A DNA stretch of 40,247 nt from Candidatus Flavonifractor intestinigallinarum (GTDB lineage Bacteria; Bacillota; Clostridia; Oscillospirales; Oscillospiraceae). The DNA lies in the NCBI GenBank assembly GCA_019119165.1, contig DWXO01000030.1, forward strand, positions 1 through 40,247, written 5' to 3'. Each line of letters starts with the position of its first letter. The stretch's first letter is position 1. The translations under genes were made by a program, and so were the position numbers. The notes beneath the pieces were generated by a model, which was not told the DNA's origin, did no database searches, and worked only from the letters and a program-made list of their open reading frames with translations. Shown piece by piece: positions 32,127 through 38,636 of the stretch.

Positions 32127-32993
32127 ATGGAGGAAAAGCGTTTGGGCCGCAGCCCCTGGGCCCGGTTCAGGGCGGACCGGCGGGCCATGGTATGTCTGTA
32201 TCTGCTCTGTGCGGAACTTTTGGCGGTGCTGCTGCTGCCGCCGCTGCTGGGCCTGGAGCCCAATGTCAGCGACCTGGAGGCCGGTTTCTGGGCGCTGCCG
32301 TCGGCAGAGCACCCCCTGGGTACCGACGATGTGGGCCGGGACCTGCTGGCCCGGCTGCTCAGCGGGGGACAGGTTTCCCTCTTCATCGGTCTGAGCTCCG
32401 CAGCCATCAGTACCGCCCTGGGGGTGCCTCTGGGCCTGCTGGCGGGCTATCGCCGGGGAGCCTGGGAGTTCTGGATCATGCGGCTGGCCGACATCTTCCA
32501 GACCTTCCCCTCCATTGTGCTGGTGCTCTGTCTGGTGACGGTTGTGGGTCCGGCGGCCCTCAATATCGTGCTGGTGCTGGGCCTGCTGGGCTGGACGGGC
32601 ATCGCCCGGCTGGTGTACGGCAACACCCTGGCGGTGCGGGAGCGGGAATATGTGCTGGCGGCCAGAGCCCTTGGCGCCCGGACCGGGACCATCCTGCGGC
32701 GGAACATACTGCCCAATGTGATCTCCCCGGTGTGGTGCTCCATCCCATTGCGGGCGGGGCGGGCCATCCTGTCCGAGTCCAGTCTCAGCTTTCTGGGCTT
32801 CGGTATCCGTGCCCCCCAGGCCTCCTGGGGCAGTATGATCCAGTATGCCAGTAACCTGACGGTGCTCACCGGCCGGCCCTGGGTGTGGCTGCCGCCGGGC
32901 CTGTGCATCATCCTTACCGTGCTCTGTTTGGCGGGCATCGGGGACGGCCTGCGGGACGCCCTGGACCCCCGCTTCGACGGTGGGCGGCCCTGA
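32127..32993 (+). CDS. ABC transporter permease (DppC/OppC-like)
   Basis: A 288-residue membrane protein with N-terminal helix CLYLLCAELLAVLLLPPLLG, HPLGTDDVGRDLLARLLSGG (the DppC/OppC signature), and the EAA-type loop LAARALGARTGTILRRNILPNVISPVW. The end motif LCLAGIGDGLRDALDPRF is usual for the group. ATG 32127 follows GGGTAGGG and starts 4 bases after the first permease stop. A hairpin with TTTT ends the operon. The family normally needs two ATPases (DppD and DppF), which are absent here, so they must be supplied from elsewhere if the importer works. Confidence 0.95.
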   Translation: MEEKRLGRSPWARFRADRRAMVCLYLLCAELLAVLLLPPLLGLEPNVSDLEAGFWALPSAEHPLGTDDVGRDLLARLLSGGQVSLFIGLSSAAISTALGVPLGLLAGYRRGAWEFWIMRLADIFQTFPSIVLVLCLVTVVGPAALNIVLVLGLLGWTGIARLVYGNTLAVREREYVLAARALGARTGTILRRNILPNVISPVWCSIPLRAGRAILSESSLSFLGFGIRAPQASWGSMIQYASNLTVLTGRPWVWLPPGLCIILTVLCLAGIGDGLRDALDPRFDGGRP

Positions 32994-33025
32994 GGACAGC
33001 GGAATATTAGTTTGAGAACTTGAAG

Positions 33026-33058
33026 CAGCTCCGGCCCGGGGAGGAGCGGAGCTGTTTT
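33026..33058 (+). terminator. terminator of the glmS-importer region
   Basis: CAGCTCCG (33026-33033) pairs with CGGAGCTG (33047-33054), followed by TTTT. Confidence 0.75.
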
Positions 33059-33078
33059 GCAGCAGAAGGAGGTAATAG

Positions 33079-34689
33079 ATGGTAAATATGTTGCTTTTAT
33101 GCGGGGCGGTGCTGGTGGCCTGTATTCTGGCCAGCCGCTTCTCCCAGCGGGCCGGAGTGCCGGCGCTGCTGCTCTTTATGGCCCTGGGGATGCTGTTCGG
33201 CTCCGACGGGCTGCTGCGTATCCCCTTCGACGATTTCCGGGCGGCGGAGCAGATCTGCTCGGTGGCTCTGATCTTCATTATGTTTTACGGCGGCTTCGGC
33301 ACCCGCTGGGAAGCCGCCAAACCGGCGGCGGCTAAGGCGGTGGTGCTGTCCACCCTGGGGGTGGCGGTGACCGCTCTGCTTACCGCCCTCTTCTGCCATT
33401 TTGTACTGGGATTTCAGCCCCTGGCTAGCTTTCTCACCGGCGCGGTCATCAGCTCCACCGACGCAGCCTCGGTGTTCTCTATACTGCGCTCCAAAAAGCT
33501 GGGCCTGCGGTACCATACGGCCTCCCTGCTGGAGCTGGAAAGCGGCAGCAACGACCCCATGTCCTATATGCTGACCATGATCGCCCTCTCTCTGATGGGG
33601 GTGGGGGAGAGCGGCAACCTGATCTGGATGGTCTTTTCCCAGATCGTATTCGGCGTTGTACTGGGCCTGGCGGTGGCTGTGCTGTCGGTGATTGTCCTGC
33701 GGCGGGTCCACCTTGGCGACGGCATGGACTCCATCTTTGTGCTGGCCGCCGCTCTGCTGGCCTATGCCCTGCCCGCCGCCGTGGGAGGCAATGGCTACCT
33801 GGGTACCTATCTGGCGGGTATCCTGCTGGGCAACGCTAAAATTCCCCACAAGCCATCCCTGGTCCACTTCTTTGACGGCCTGACCGGTCTGGGCCAGATC
33901 ATCATTTTTTTCCTGCTGGGCCTGCTGTCCTATCCCACGCAGATGCCCGGCGTACTCCTTCCGGCGGTGGCCATCGCTCTGTTCCTGACGCTGGTGGCCA
34001 GGCCGCTGGCGGTCTTTGTGCTGCTGGCCCCCTTCCGGTGCAAGCTGCGTCAGTGCCTGCTGGTGTCCTGGGCGGGGCTGCGGGGCGCGGCCTCCATCGT
34101 GTTTGCCATTATGGCTCTGGCCGGGGGCGCGGAAACTGGTTATGATTTGTTCCACATTGTCTTTTGTATCTCCCTGCTGTCGGTGGCGGTTCAGGGCTCC
34201 CTGCTGCCCCTGGTGGCCCGCAAGCTGGATATGGTGGACACGGAGGACAACGTTGGACGGACCTTCAACGACTATCAGGACCAGCGGCAGCTCCACCTGA
34301 CCCGCTTCCGTATCCAGCAGGGACATCCCTGGGAGGGAAAGACGGTGGGGGAGTGCAATCTGCCCGCCGACGCTCTGGTGGTCACCATCCGCCGGGGGGA
34401 GGAGAGTCTGATCCCCAACGGCAGCACCGTGGTTCAGGCGGGGGACCTGCTGGTGGTGAGTACGCCCATCTATCAGGACGACGGCGGCGTCAGCCTGCGG
34501 GAGCTGCCGGTGGAGGAGCATAAGGACTGGATCGGCCGCACCATCCGGGAACTTAATCTGCCGGCGGAGGTACTCATCATACTGGTCCGCCGGGCGGACG
34601 GCACTACCGCCGTCCCCAAGGGAGGGACAGTGCTCTGCCAGGGGGATACCTTGGTGGTCAGCGAAGGGGAACATATGCGTCCCGCATAA
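33079..34689 (+). CDS. potassium/proton antiporter with two RCK-C domains (NhaP2/CvrA-like)
   Basis: A 536-residue CPA1-type antiporter. The membrane part (about 1-395) has some 12 helices, with TGAVISSTDAASVFSILR holding the exchanger Asp, followed by LELESGSNDPMSYML, the NhaP2-type ND pair. The cytoplasmic part has two TrkA-C (RCK-C) domains at about 412-470 (WEGKTVGECNLPADALVVTI and NGSTVVQAGDLLVVST) and 482-532 (WIGRTIRELNLPAEVLIILV and GGTVLCQGDTLVVSE), which bind regulatory nucleotides or ligands. Such proteins export K+ in exchange for H+. AAGGAGGT gives a strong start at ATG 33079. It is a monocistronic gene between a terminator and the following regulator's control region. Confidence 0.9.
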   Translation: MVNMLLLCGAVLVACILASRFSQRAGVPALLLFMALGMLFGSDGLLRIPFDDFRAAEQICSVALIFIMFYGGFGTRWEAAKPAAAKAVVLSTLGVAVTALLTALFCHFVLGFQPLASFLTGAVISSTDAASVFSILRSKKLGLRYHTASLLELESGSNDPMSYMLTMIALSLMGVGESGNLIWMVFSQIVFGVVLGLAVAVLSVIVLRRVHLGDGMDSIFVLAAALLAYALPAAVGGNGYLGTYLAGILLGNAKIPHKPSLVHFFDGLTGLGQIIIFFLLGLLSYPTQMPGVLLPAVAIALFLTLVARPLAVFVLLAPFRCKLRQCLLVSWAGLRGAASIVFAIMALAGGAETGYDLFHIVFCISLLSVAVQGSLLPLVARKLDMVDTEDNVGRTFNDYQDQRQLHLTRFRIQQGHPWEGKTVGECNLPADALVVTIRRGEESLIPNGSTVVQAGDLLVVSTPIYQDDGGVSLRELPVEEHKDWIGRTIRELNLPAEVLIILVRRADGTTAVPKGGTVLCQGDTLVVSEGEHMRPA

Positions 34690-34728
34690 ATCAGGAAAAA
34701 ATGGATAGAGGGGTTAAAATCTCTTGCC

Positions 34729-34774
34729 ATTACCAAACGGTAAGTGTTATCATGATAACAAAGGATAATATACT
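34729..34774 (+). promoter_or_regulatory. control region of the winged-helix regulator: TTACC repeat plus 16-bp palindrome
   Basis: ATTACC-AAAC-GGTAAGTG (34729-34746) is an inverted repeat (TTACC-N4-GGTAA) that matches the one at 27201-27218. A perfect 16-bp palindrome TGTTATCATGATAACA (34745-34760) abuts it. A -10 box TATACT (34769-34774) has TTATCA (34747-34752) 16 bp upstream, inside the palindrome. Two adjacent dyads suggest two regulators, or one with two sites, at a weak promoter. Confidence 0.65.
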
Positions 34775-34801
34775 GTTCTTGTGGCAAAGGAGGCCCCGCT
34801 G

Positions 34802-35356
34802 GTGGAGTATACGGTAGAACTGGAGGAAAAAAAGCAACTGCGCGTAATGCTCAACCCGGTACGGCAGGAAATGGTCCATCTGCTGCGCCTGGTGGCCCGG
34901 CCGCTGTCCGCCAATGAGGTGGCGGAACGGATGCAGCTGTCTCCCAGCGCCGCACATTCCCATTTGAACAAGCTGGTGAAAATCGGATTGGTGTCGGCCC
35001 GGGAGGGTACCCGGCGGGACGGCAGCAAGACGACTTACTATCAGATGCGGGATGTGAGGCTGCGGCTGTGTCTGGGCCGAAAGGACGGCTTCCAGGGCGA
35101 GCGGGAGGCCCTGGCGGCCAATCTGGTGGACAGCACCTTCCGCAGCCTGCTGGATAACGTGTACCGCTATGAGGAACAGGAGCTGAAAGACTACGGGGTG
35201 CTCCGCTTTGGGGCCCTCCATCTGGATACCGCCCAGCGCAGGGAGCTGATGGAGCTGGTGACGGACTATCTGGAGCAGCACGGCGCTCTGCGGCCGGAGG
35301 CGGAGGAGCACTGGGAATATGTAGTGCTGGCCTACCGGGCTGGAGAGGAATTATAA
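34802..35356 (+). CDS. winged-helix transcriptional regulator (ArsR-like helix-turn-helix)
   Basis: A 184-residue regulator. Residues about 20-80 form a winged helix (NPVRQEMVHLLRLVARPLSANEVAERMQLSPSAAHSHLNKLVKIGLV, then the basic wing SAREGTRRDGSKTTYYQM). The C-terminal 100 residues are helical and acidic (RSLLDNVYRYEEQELKDYG), with one Cys in LRLCLGRK; no metal-site Cys pair of ArsR is seen. GTG 34802 is chosen because AAAGGAGG (34786-34793) lies just upstream; a GTG at 34781 overlaps that site. The gene's own promoter holds two dyads, so autoregulation is likely. The effector is unknown. A shared repeat hints that the AEC gene may be a second target. Confidence 0.8.
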   Translation: MEYTVELEEKKQLRVMLNPVRQEMVHLLRLVARPLSANEVAERMQLSPSAAHSHLNKLVKIGLVSAREGTRRDGSKTTYYQMRDVRLRLCLGRKDGFQGEREALAANLVDSTFRSLLDNVYRYEEQELKDYGVLRFGALHLDTAQRRELMELVTDYLEQHGALRPEAEEHWEYVVLAYRAGEEL

Positions 35357-35393
35357 AAAATCAGGGCCGGACTTTTGTCCGGCCCTGATTTTT
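35356..35393. terminator. bidirectional terminator of regulator and SLOG genes
   Basis: A perfect 17-bp stem (35356-35372 with 35377-35393) with a TTTT loop, A5 at the left and T5 at the right. It covers both stop regions of the convergent genes. Confidence 0.9.
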
Positions 35394-35889
35394 ACAGATA
35401 AATGACATCCAATTCCAGCCCCTGCTTCATAGCGTGGCTGATGGTATACATGGTGCCCCCCAGCATCCCGTTGTAAACGGCGATGAGCCGGGCGGCGTGA
35501 TCCACCAGATAGCGGTTGCGGCGGAGCATACATCCCTTGTCGTAGTGGCGCTGCACCATGGTTTCCCCGTCACAGGCCTCCACCAGGGCGTAATACCGGT
35601 CGCGGTCCCGCTCGCTCCAGTGGGCGGCCTGTTCCTCACAGGGTATGACCGCCTCCAGCGTGATGTCCGGCATCCGCTCCCGCAGATCCAGCACCGCCTC
35701 GCAGAAGTAGAAATCCGCCCCCCGGGCCATGCCGCACAGAAAATGCCGGTATCCGGCCTCATAGGCCGTCTCCACCGACGTGGCAAGCTTGTCCTTCAGT
35801 TCCAGACACCGGGGATCTTCTTCCTGGTCCCCCCAGGGCAGCTTCTCCGGACGATGGCCCGTGAAGCTGCAGCAAAGGCTCCGTCTCAT
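35392..35889 (-). CDS. SLOG family protein (DUF1273/YpsA-like)
   Basis: A 165-residue Rossmann-like SLOG protein: CCSFTGHRPEKLPWG at the start, HFLCGMARGADFYFCEAVLDL with the GMARG loop that lies at the nucleotide site, LEAVIPCEEQAAHWSERDRDRY, and AVYNGMLGGTMYTI near the end. The closest known relatives are DUF1273/YpsA and clostridial 'SLOG family' proteins of about 160 residues. SLOG proteins bind nucleotides or nucleotide-like ligands and some are linked to stress or conflict systems, but no partner gene is seen here. GGGGGTACGTC precedes ATG 35889. It stands alone between two hairpins. Function unknown. Confidence 0.88.
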   Translation of the reverse strand: MRRSLCCSFTGHRPEKLPWGDQEEDPRCLELKDKLATSVETAYEAGYRHFLCGMARGADFYFCEAVLDLRERMPDITLEAVIPCEEQAAHWSERDRDRYYALVEACDGETMVQRHYDKGCMLRRNRYLVDHAARLIAVYNGMLGGTMYTISHAMKQGLELDVIYL

Positions 35890-35992
35890 GACGTACCCCC
35901 TCTCCGCGGTTTGGCGCTGCCCATATTGTAAATGATTTGCCGGTGGAAGTCAACGAGAAATCGAACATTTGTTTTGTATCAACAGAAAGCAG

Positions 35993-36020
35993 TTGCAAAT
36001 TGCGACGGAATGTGTATAAT
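35993..36020 (+). promoter_or_regulatory. promoter of the FMN-riboswitch-ribU transcript
   Basis: TTGCAA (35993-35998), 16 bp and a perfect TATAAT (36015-36020), about 23 bases before the riboswitch core. Confidence 0.8.
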
Positions 36021-36042
36021 AGGGGATGACAACTGAATGACT

Positions 36043-36162
36043 GTCTTCAGGGCAGGGTGAAAATCCCGATCGGCGGTAAAGTCCGCGAGCCGTTTTGGCC
36101 GACCCGGTGGAACTCCGGGACCGACAGTGACGCACGGTGTGCGAAGTCTGGATGGAAGAAGA
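36043..36162 (+). promoter_or_regulatory. FMN riboswitch (RFN element)
   Basis: The conserved RFN order is present: TCTTCAGGGCAGGGTG, then GATCGGCGGTAAAG, CCGCGAGC, GACCCGGTGGAACTCCGGGACCGACAGT (in pieces), AGTCTGGATG and GAAGAAGA closing P1. It senses FMN and lowers ribU expression when FMN is plentiful. The stretch from 36163 to the start has no U tract; a 6-bp stem (CTGAAC with GTTCAG, 36200-36220) lies before the SD, so control at translation start is more likely than termination, an inference. Confidence 0.95.
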
Positions 36163-36248
36163 CGTGTGGTACATTGGCACGCTCCCATTGCATGGAACTC
36201 TGAACGGCAGTTTGGTTCAGCAGATCCGGTAATGAGGAGTGTTTTGTT

Positions 36249-36854
36249 ATGACCAATTCTGTTTCCGCCCGGCGGCGGGTGGGCGCCCGCGCCGTGACGG
36301 TGACGGCCATGTTTTCCGCCGTGGCCTTTGTGCTCATGTTCCTGGAGTTTTCTCTCCCCATCATCCCCAGCTTTGTGAAGATGGATGTGTCCGAGCTGCC
36401 CGCCCTGCTGGCCGCCTTCGGCCTGGGGCCGGTGTACGGCGTGGTGGTGTGCCTGGTGAAGAACCTGCTCCACCTGCTCATCACCACCACCGGCGGCGCG
36501 GGTGAGCTGTGCAACTTCCTGCTGGGTGCCTGCTTTGTGTTCCCGGCGGGCCTGCTCTACCAGCTCCACAAGTCCCGCAAGACCGCCATCCTGGGCGCTC
36601 TGGTGGGCGCGATCATCATGGCCCTGCTGTCCATCCCCCTGAACTACTATATTACCTACCCCATTTACTCCAACTTTATGCCCATCGATACCATCATCGG
36701 GATGTATCAGGCCATCCGGCCCTCCACCAACGGCCTGCTGGAGTGCCTTGTGGTGTTCAACGCTCCCTTCACCCTGCTGAAGGGCCTGCTGGACGCGGTG
36801 ATCTGCTTTTTGATCTACAAGCCCCTGTCCCCCCTGATCCACGGAAAACGGTAA
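36249..36854 (+). CDS. ribU: riboflavin ECF transporter S component
   Basis: A 201-residue membrane protein with six helices and the RibU start pattern ALVGARAVTVTAMFSAVAFVLMFLEFSLPIIPSF-like (residues about 11-45), then VKMDVSELPALLAAFGLGP, and LKNLLHLLITTTGGAGELCNF with the loop at the riboflavin site. It binds riboflavin and needs the shared EcfA/EcfA'/EcfT module, not seen in the window. TGAGGAGTG precedes ATG 36249, and an FMN riboswitch precedes that, which confirms the substrate. Confidence 0.96.
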   Translation: MTNSVSARRRVGARAVTVTAMFSAVAFVLMFLEFSLPIIPSFVKMDVSELPALLAAFGLGPVYGVVVCLVKNLLHLLITTTGGAGELCNFLLGACFVFPAGLLYQLHKSRKTAILGALVGAIIMALLSIPLNYYITYPIYSNFMPIDTIIGMYQAIRPSTNGLLECLVVFNAPFTLLKGLLDAVICFLIYKPLSPLIHGKR

Positions 36855-36857
36855 ACG

Positions 36858-36889
36858 CAAAAACGACCGCCGAGAGGCGGTCGTTTTTG
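36858..36889. terminator. bidirectional terminator of ribU and the minus-strand operon
   Basis: A perfect 14-bp stem (36858-36871 with 36876-36889), GAGA loop, with A and T runs inside the outer arms. The minus-strand gene ends 9 bases away at 36898. Confidence 0.9.
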
Positions 36890-36897
36890 TTGGAGAA

Positions 36898-37968
36898 TCA
36901 GGTCAGGGGGATGATCCAGTCCAGGTCCACCCACTGGCTTACCAGTCCCTCGTCCATATCGTCATAGGCGTAATAGATACGCTGGATGCGCACTGCGGTG
37001 ATGGGGCCTGTTTCCTGCGTGAGCAGGATCTCCTGGGGGTATCCCGCCCCATCCAAGCCGCCCGGACGGCGGGGAATACCCTGATGGCAGGTGCCGTCCG
37101 CCTCCATGAACTGGACCCCATAGATGTGCTCGGCCTGCAATTCCACCAGGGACTTCCACCACTCCTCCGTATTGACCATCGTGCCGTAGAGGGACAGGCG
37201 GCGGCCGTCCGCCGAGACCAGGGCGGTGACCTGTACCTCGTCCACGGTGCGCTGTTCACAGATTGCCGCGATCTCCTCCGGAGGGGCCAGGGTCAGCTCC
37301 ACCTCCCGAACCTGGTTGGTCAGATAGTCCTCCACCCGCAGGGTATAGCTGCCGTCCGGATTTGCCGCCTCATAGGTAAAGACGGCCTGGGCGTAGGTCT
37401 GATAGCCCTCCGGCAGATAGCGCCAGCCCAGATACTGCTCCTCCCGCAGAGGGGAGAAGGAGACGCGCTTGCGGGTCAGGGCGGTATACTGTCCCGTGGA
37501 GTAGGAGCCATTGTCCGACAGGCTGAGGAAGGGATTGCTGCCGGCCAGGGCCTGCCCGTCCTGGCTGACCTCCATCTTGATGTACAGATTTTGGTAGTTG
37601 CTGCCGTTGAGCCGCTCCTCCGAGCGGGAGACCACCTCCAGGGGGACAAAGAGAATACCCTCCCGAGCGTAGGCTCCGGAGATGAGATAGGTGCGGCCGC
37701 TGAGCTCGAATTCCAGCTCGCCCTCCTGGATGCGGAGATCCGCCCCTGTTTCTGCCGCTCCCACCCCGGAGAAATAGCGGATGAGGGTTTGTACCCCGGT
37801 GGCCAGGGCCTGGTAGTTGGTCAGGCATAGGATCAGGGCCAGACAGGCCGCCAGAGCCCCCAGTCGCCTCCAGGGAATGCGCCGTGCCGTCCTGGGGCTC
37901 ATGGCCTCCTCTGTCAGTTCCATAAGGTCCTCATCTTTCAATAGCTCGTCCCAATGATAGGCTTTCAT
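36898..37968 (-). CDS. probable anti-sigma factor or sigma-linked membrane protein (second pair)
   Basis: A 356-residue protein. Residues 1-32 are cytoplasmic and acidic to basic (MKAYHWDELLKDEDLMEL, TARRIPWRRLG), about 33-52 form one helix (ALAACLALILCLTNYQALAT), and the rest is extracytoplasmic with beta-type strands (RTYLISGAYAREGILFVPLEVV, GRRLSLYGTMV). I do not recognise the outer domain. The four-base ATGA overlap with the upstream sigma gene and one membrane pass make an anti-sigma factor the best guess; its cytoplasmic part is short, so a sensor or partner role is also possible. GAAAGGAGG precedes ATG 37968. Confidence 0.65.
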   Translation of the reverse strand: MKAYHWDELLKDEDLMELTEEAMSPRTARRIPWRRLGALAACLALILCLTNYQALATGVQTLIRYFSGVGAAETGADLRIQEGELEFELSGRTYLISGAYAREGILFVPLEVVSRSEERLNGSNYQNLYIKMEVSQDGQALAGSNPFLSLSDNGSYSTGQYTALTRKRVSFSPLREEQYLGWRYLPEGYQTYAQAVFTYEAANPDGSYTLRVEDYLTNQVREVELTLAPPEEIAAICEQRTVDEVQVTALVSADGRRLSLYGTMVNTEEWWKSLVELQAEHIYGVQFMEADGTCHQGIPRRPGGLDGAGYPQEILLTQETGPITAVRIQRIYYAYDDMDEGLVSQWVDLDWIIPLT

Positions 37969-38504
37969 CTGGTATCCTCCTTTCCGTCCCAGCCCAGCCC
38001 CTGTTGGGCCAGTAGCCGTTTCAGCTTCTTGCGCAGGCGGGTCACCCGGGCGTCCACCCCGTTGGGGGACAGGCCCATGGTACGCCCGATCTCTGCGGAG
38101 GGCCACTGATAGAGAAAGCGCAGGGTGAAGAGCCGCCGTTCCTCCGGCTCCAGGGCCTCCAGGGCCCGGCGGAGGCCGTCCCGGAGGGCGGAGCGTTCGG
38201 CGTGGTCCTCCGCCCACAGTGCCCCCTGGTGTTCCTCCAGGGAGTCCTCCCGCCGGGCGGCTAATCTGCGGCGGCGGTCCTTGGCCCGGCTGCGGACCAG
38301 TACGCAGAGATAGGTTTTTTCGCTGCCCCTGGTGGGGTCCCACCTTTGAATGCCGTCCACATAGGTCCACAGGGCGTCCTGGACACACTCCTCGGCCTCC
38401 TCCGGGTATCCGGGCAGCAGAGCATCCGCCACCGTGCGCAGCAGTCTGCCGTACTGGTCCAACACCCGCTGGGCCTCCCGGTCCCGGTCCATGGTGGTAT
38501 CCAT
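37965..38504 (-). CDS. sigma-70 family RNA polymerase sigma factor (ECF-like, second)
   Basis: A 179-residue sigma factor. Region 2 (about 15-85) contains YGRLLRTVADALLPGYPEEAEECVQDALWTYV and RGSEKTYLCVLVRSRAKDRRRR. Region 4 (about 110-165) contains LEALEPEERRLFTLRFLYQWPSAEIGRTMGLSPNGVDARVTRLRKKLKRLL, the helix-turn-helix. ATG 38504 follows a GGGGGGGAAAGG stretch. Upstream, TGAAAC (minus strand, 38560-38565) resembles an ECF -35 box, but no matching -10 was seen. The stop is within the start of the membrane gene by four bases. It differs from the sigma factor at 22754 in sequence and orientation. Confidence 0.88.
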   Translation of the reverse strand: MDTTMDRDREAQRVLDQYGRLLRTVADALLPGYPEEAEECVQDALWTYVDGIQRWDPTRGSEKTYLCVLVRSRAKDRRRRLAARREDSLEEHQGALWAEDHAERSALRDGLRRALEALEPEERRLFTLRFLYQWPSAEIGRTMGLSPNGVDARVTRLRKKLKRLLAQQGLGWDGKEDTR

Positions 38505-38577
38505 GCCTTTCCCCCCCTTTCACCCAACAGTACGACAGAGCGGCGGTATACCTGACGGTGTTTCACTCCATTTTATC

Positions 38578-38618
38578 AAAAAAAGCCCCTGAACGGGGGA
38601 CAAACCCGTTCAGGGGCT
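38578..38618 (-). terminator. terminator of clpB
   Basis: On the minus strand a perfect 14-bp stem (38605-38618 with 38584-38597) is followed by six T (38578-38583). The gene ends at 38637. Confidence 0.9.
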
Positions 38619-38636
38619 GGTTGGGGTTGGAAGGGA

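Noticed and set aside
33097-34674. Minus-strand frame opposite the antiporter
   Set aside because: Gln/His-rich shadow with no start signal.
35392-35889. Defence system around the SLOG protein
   Set aside because: Neighbours are a regulator and ribU; no effector, nuclease or cyclase gene is present.
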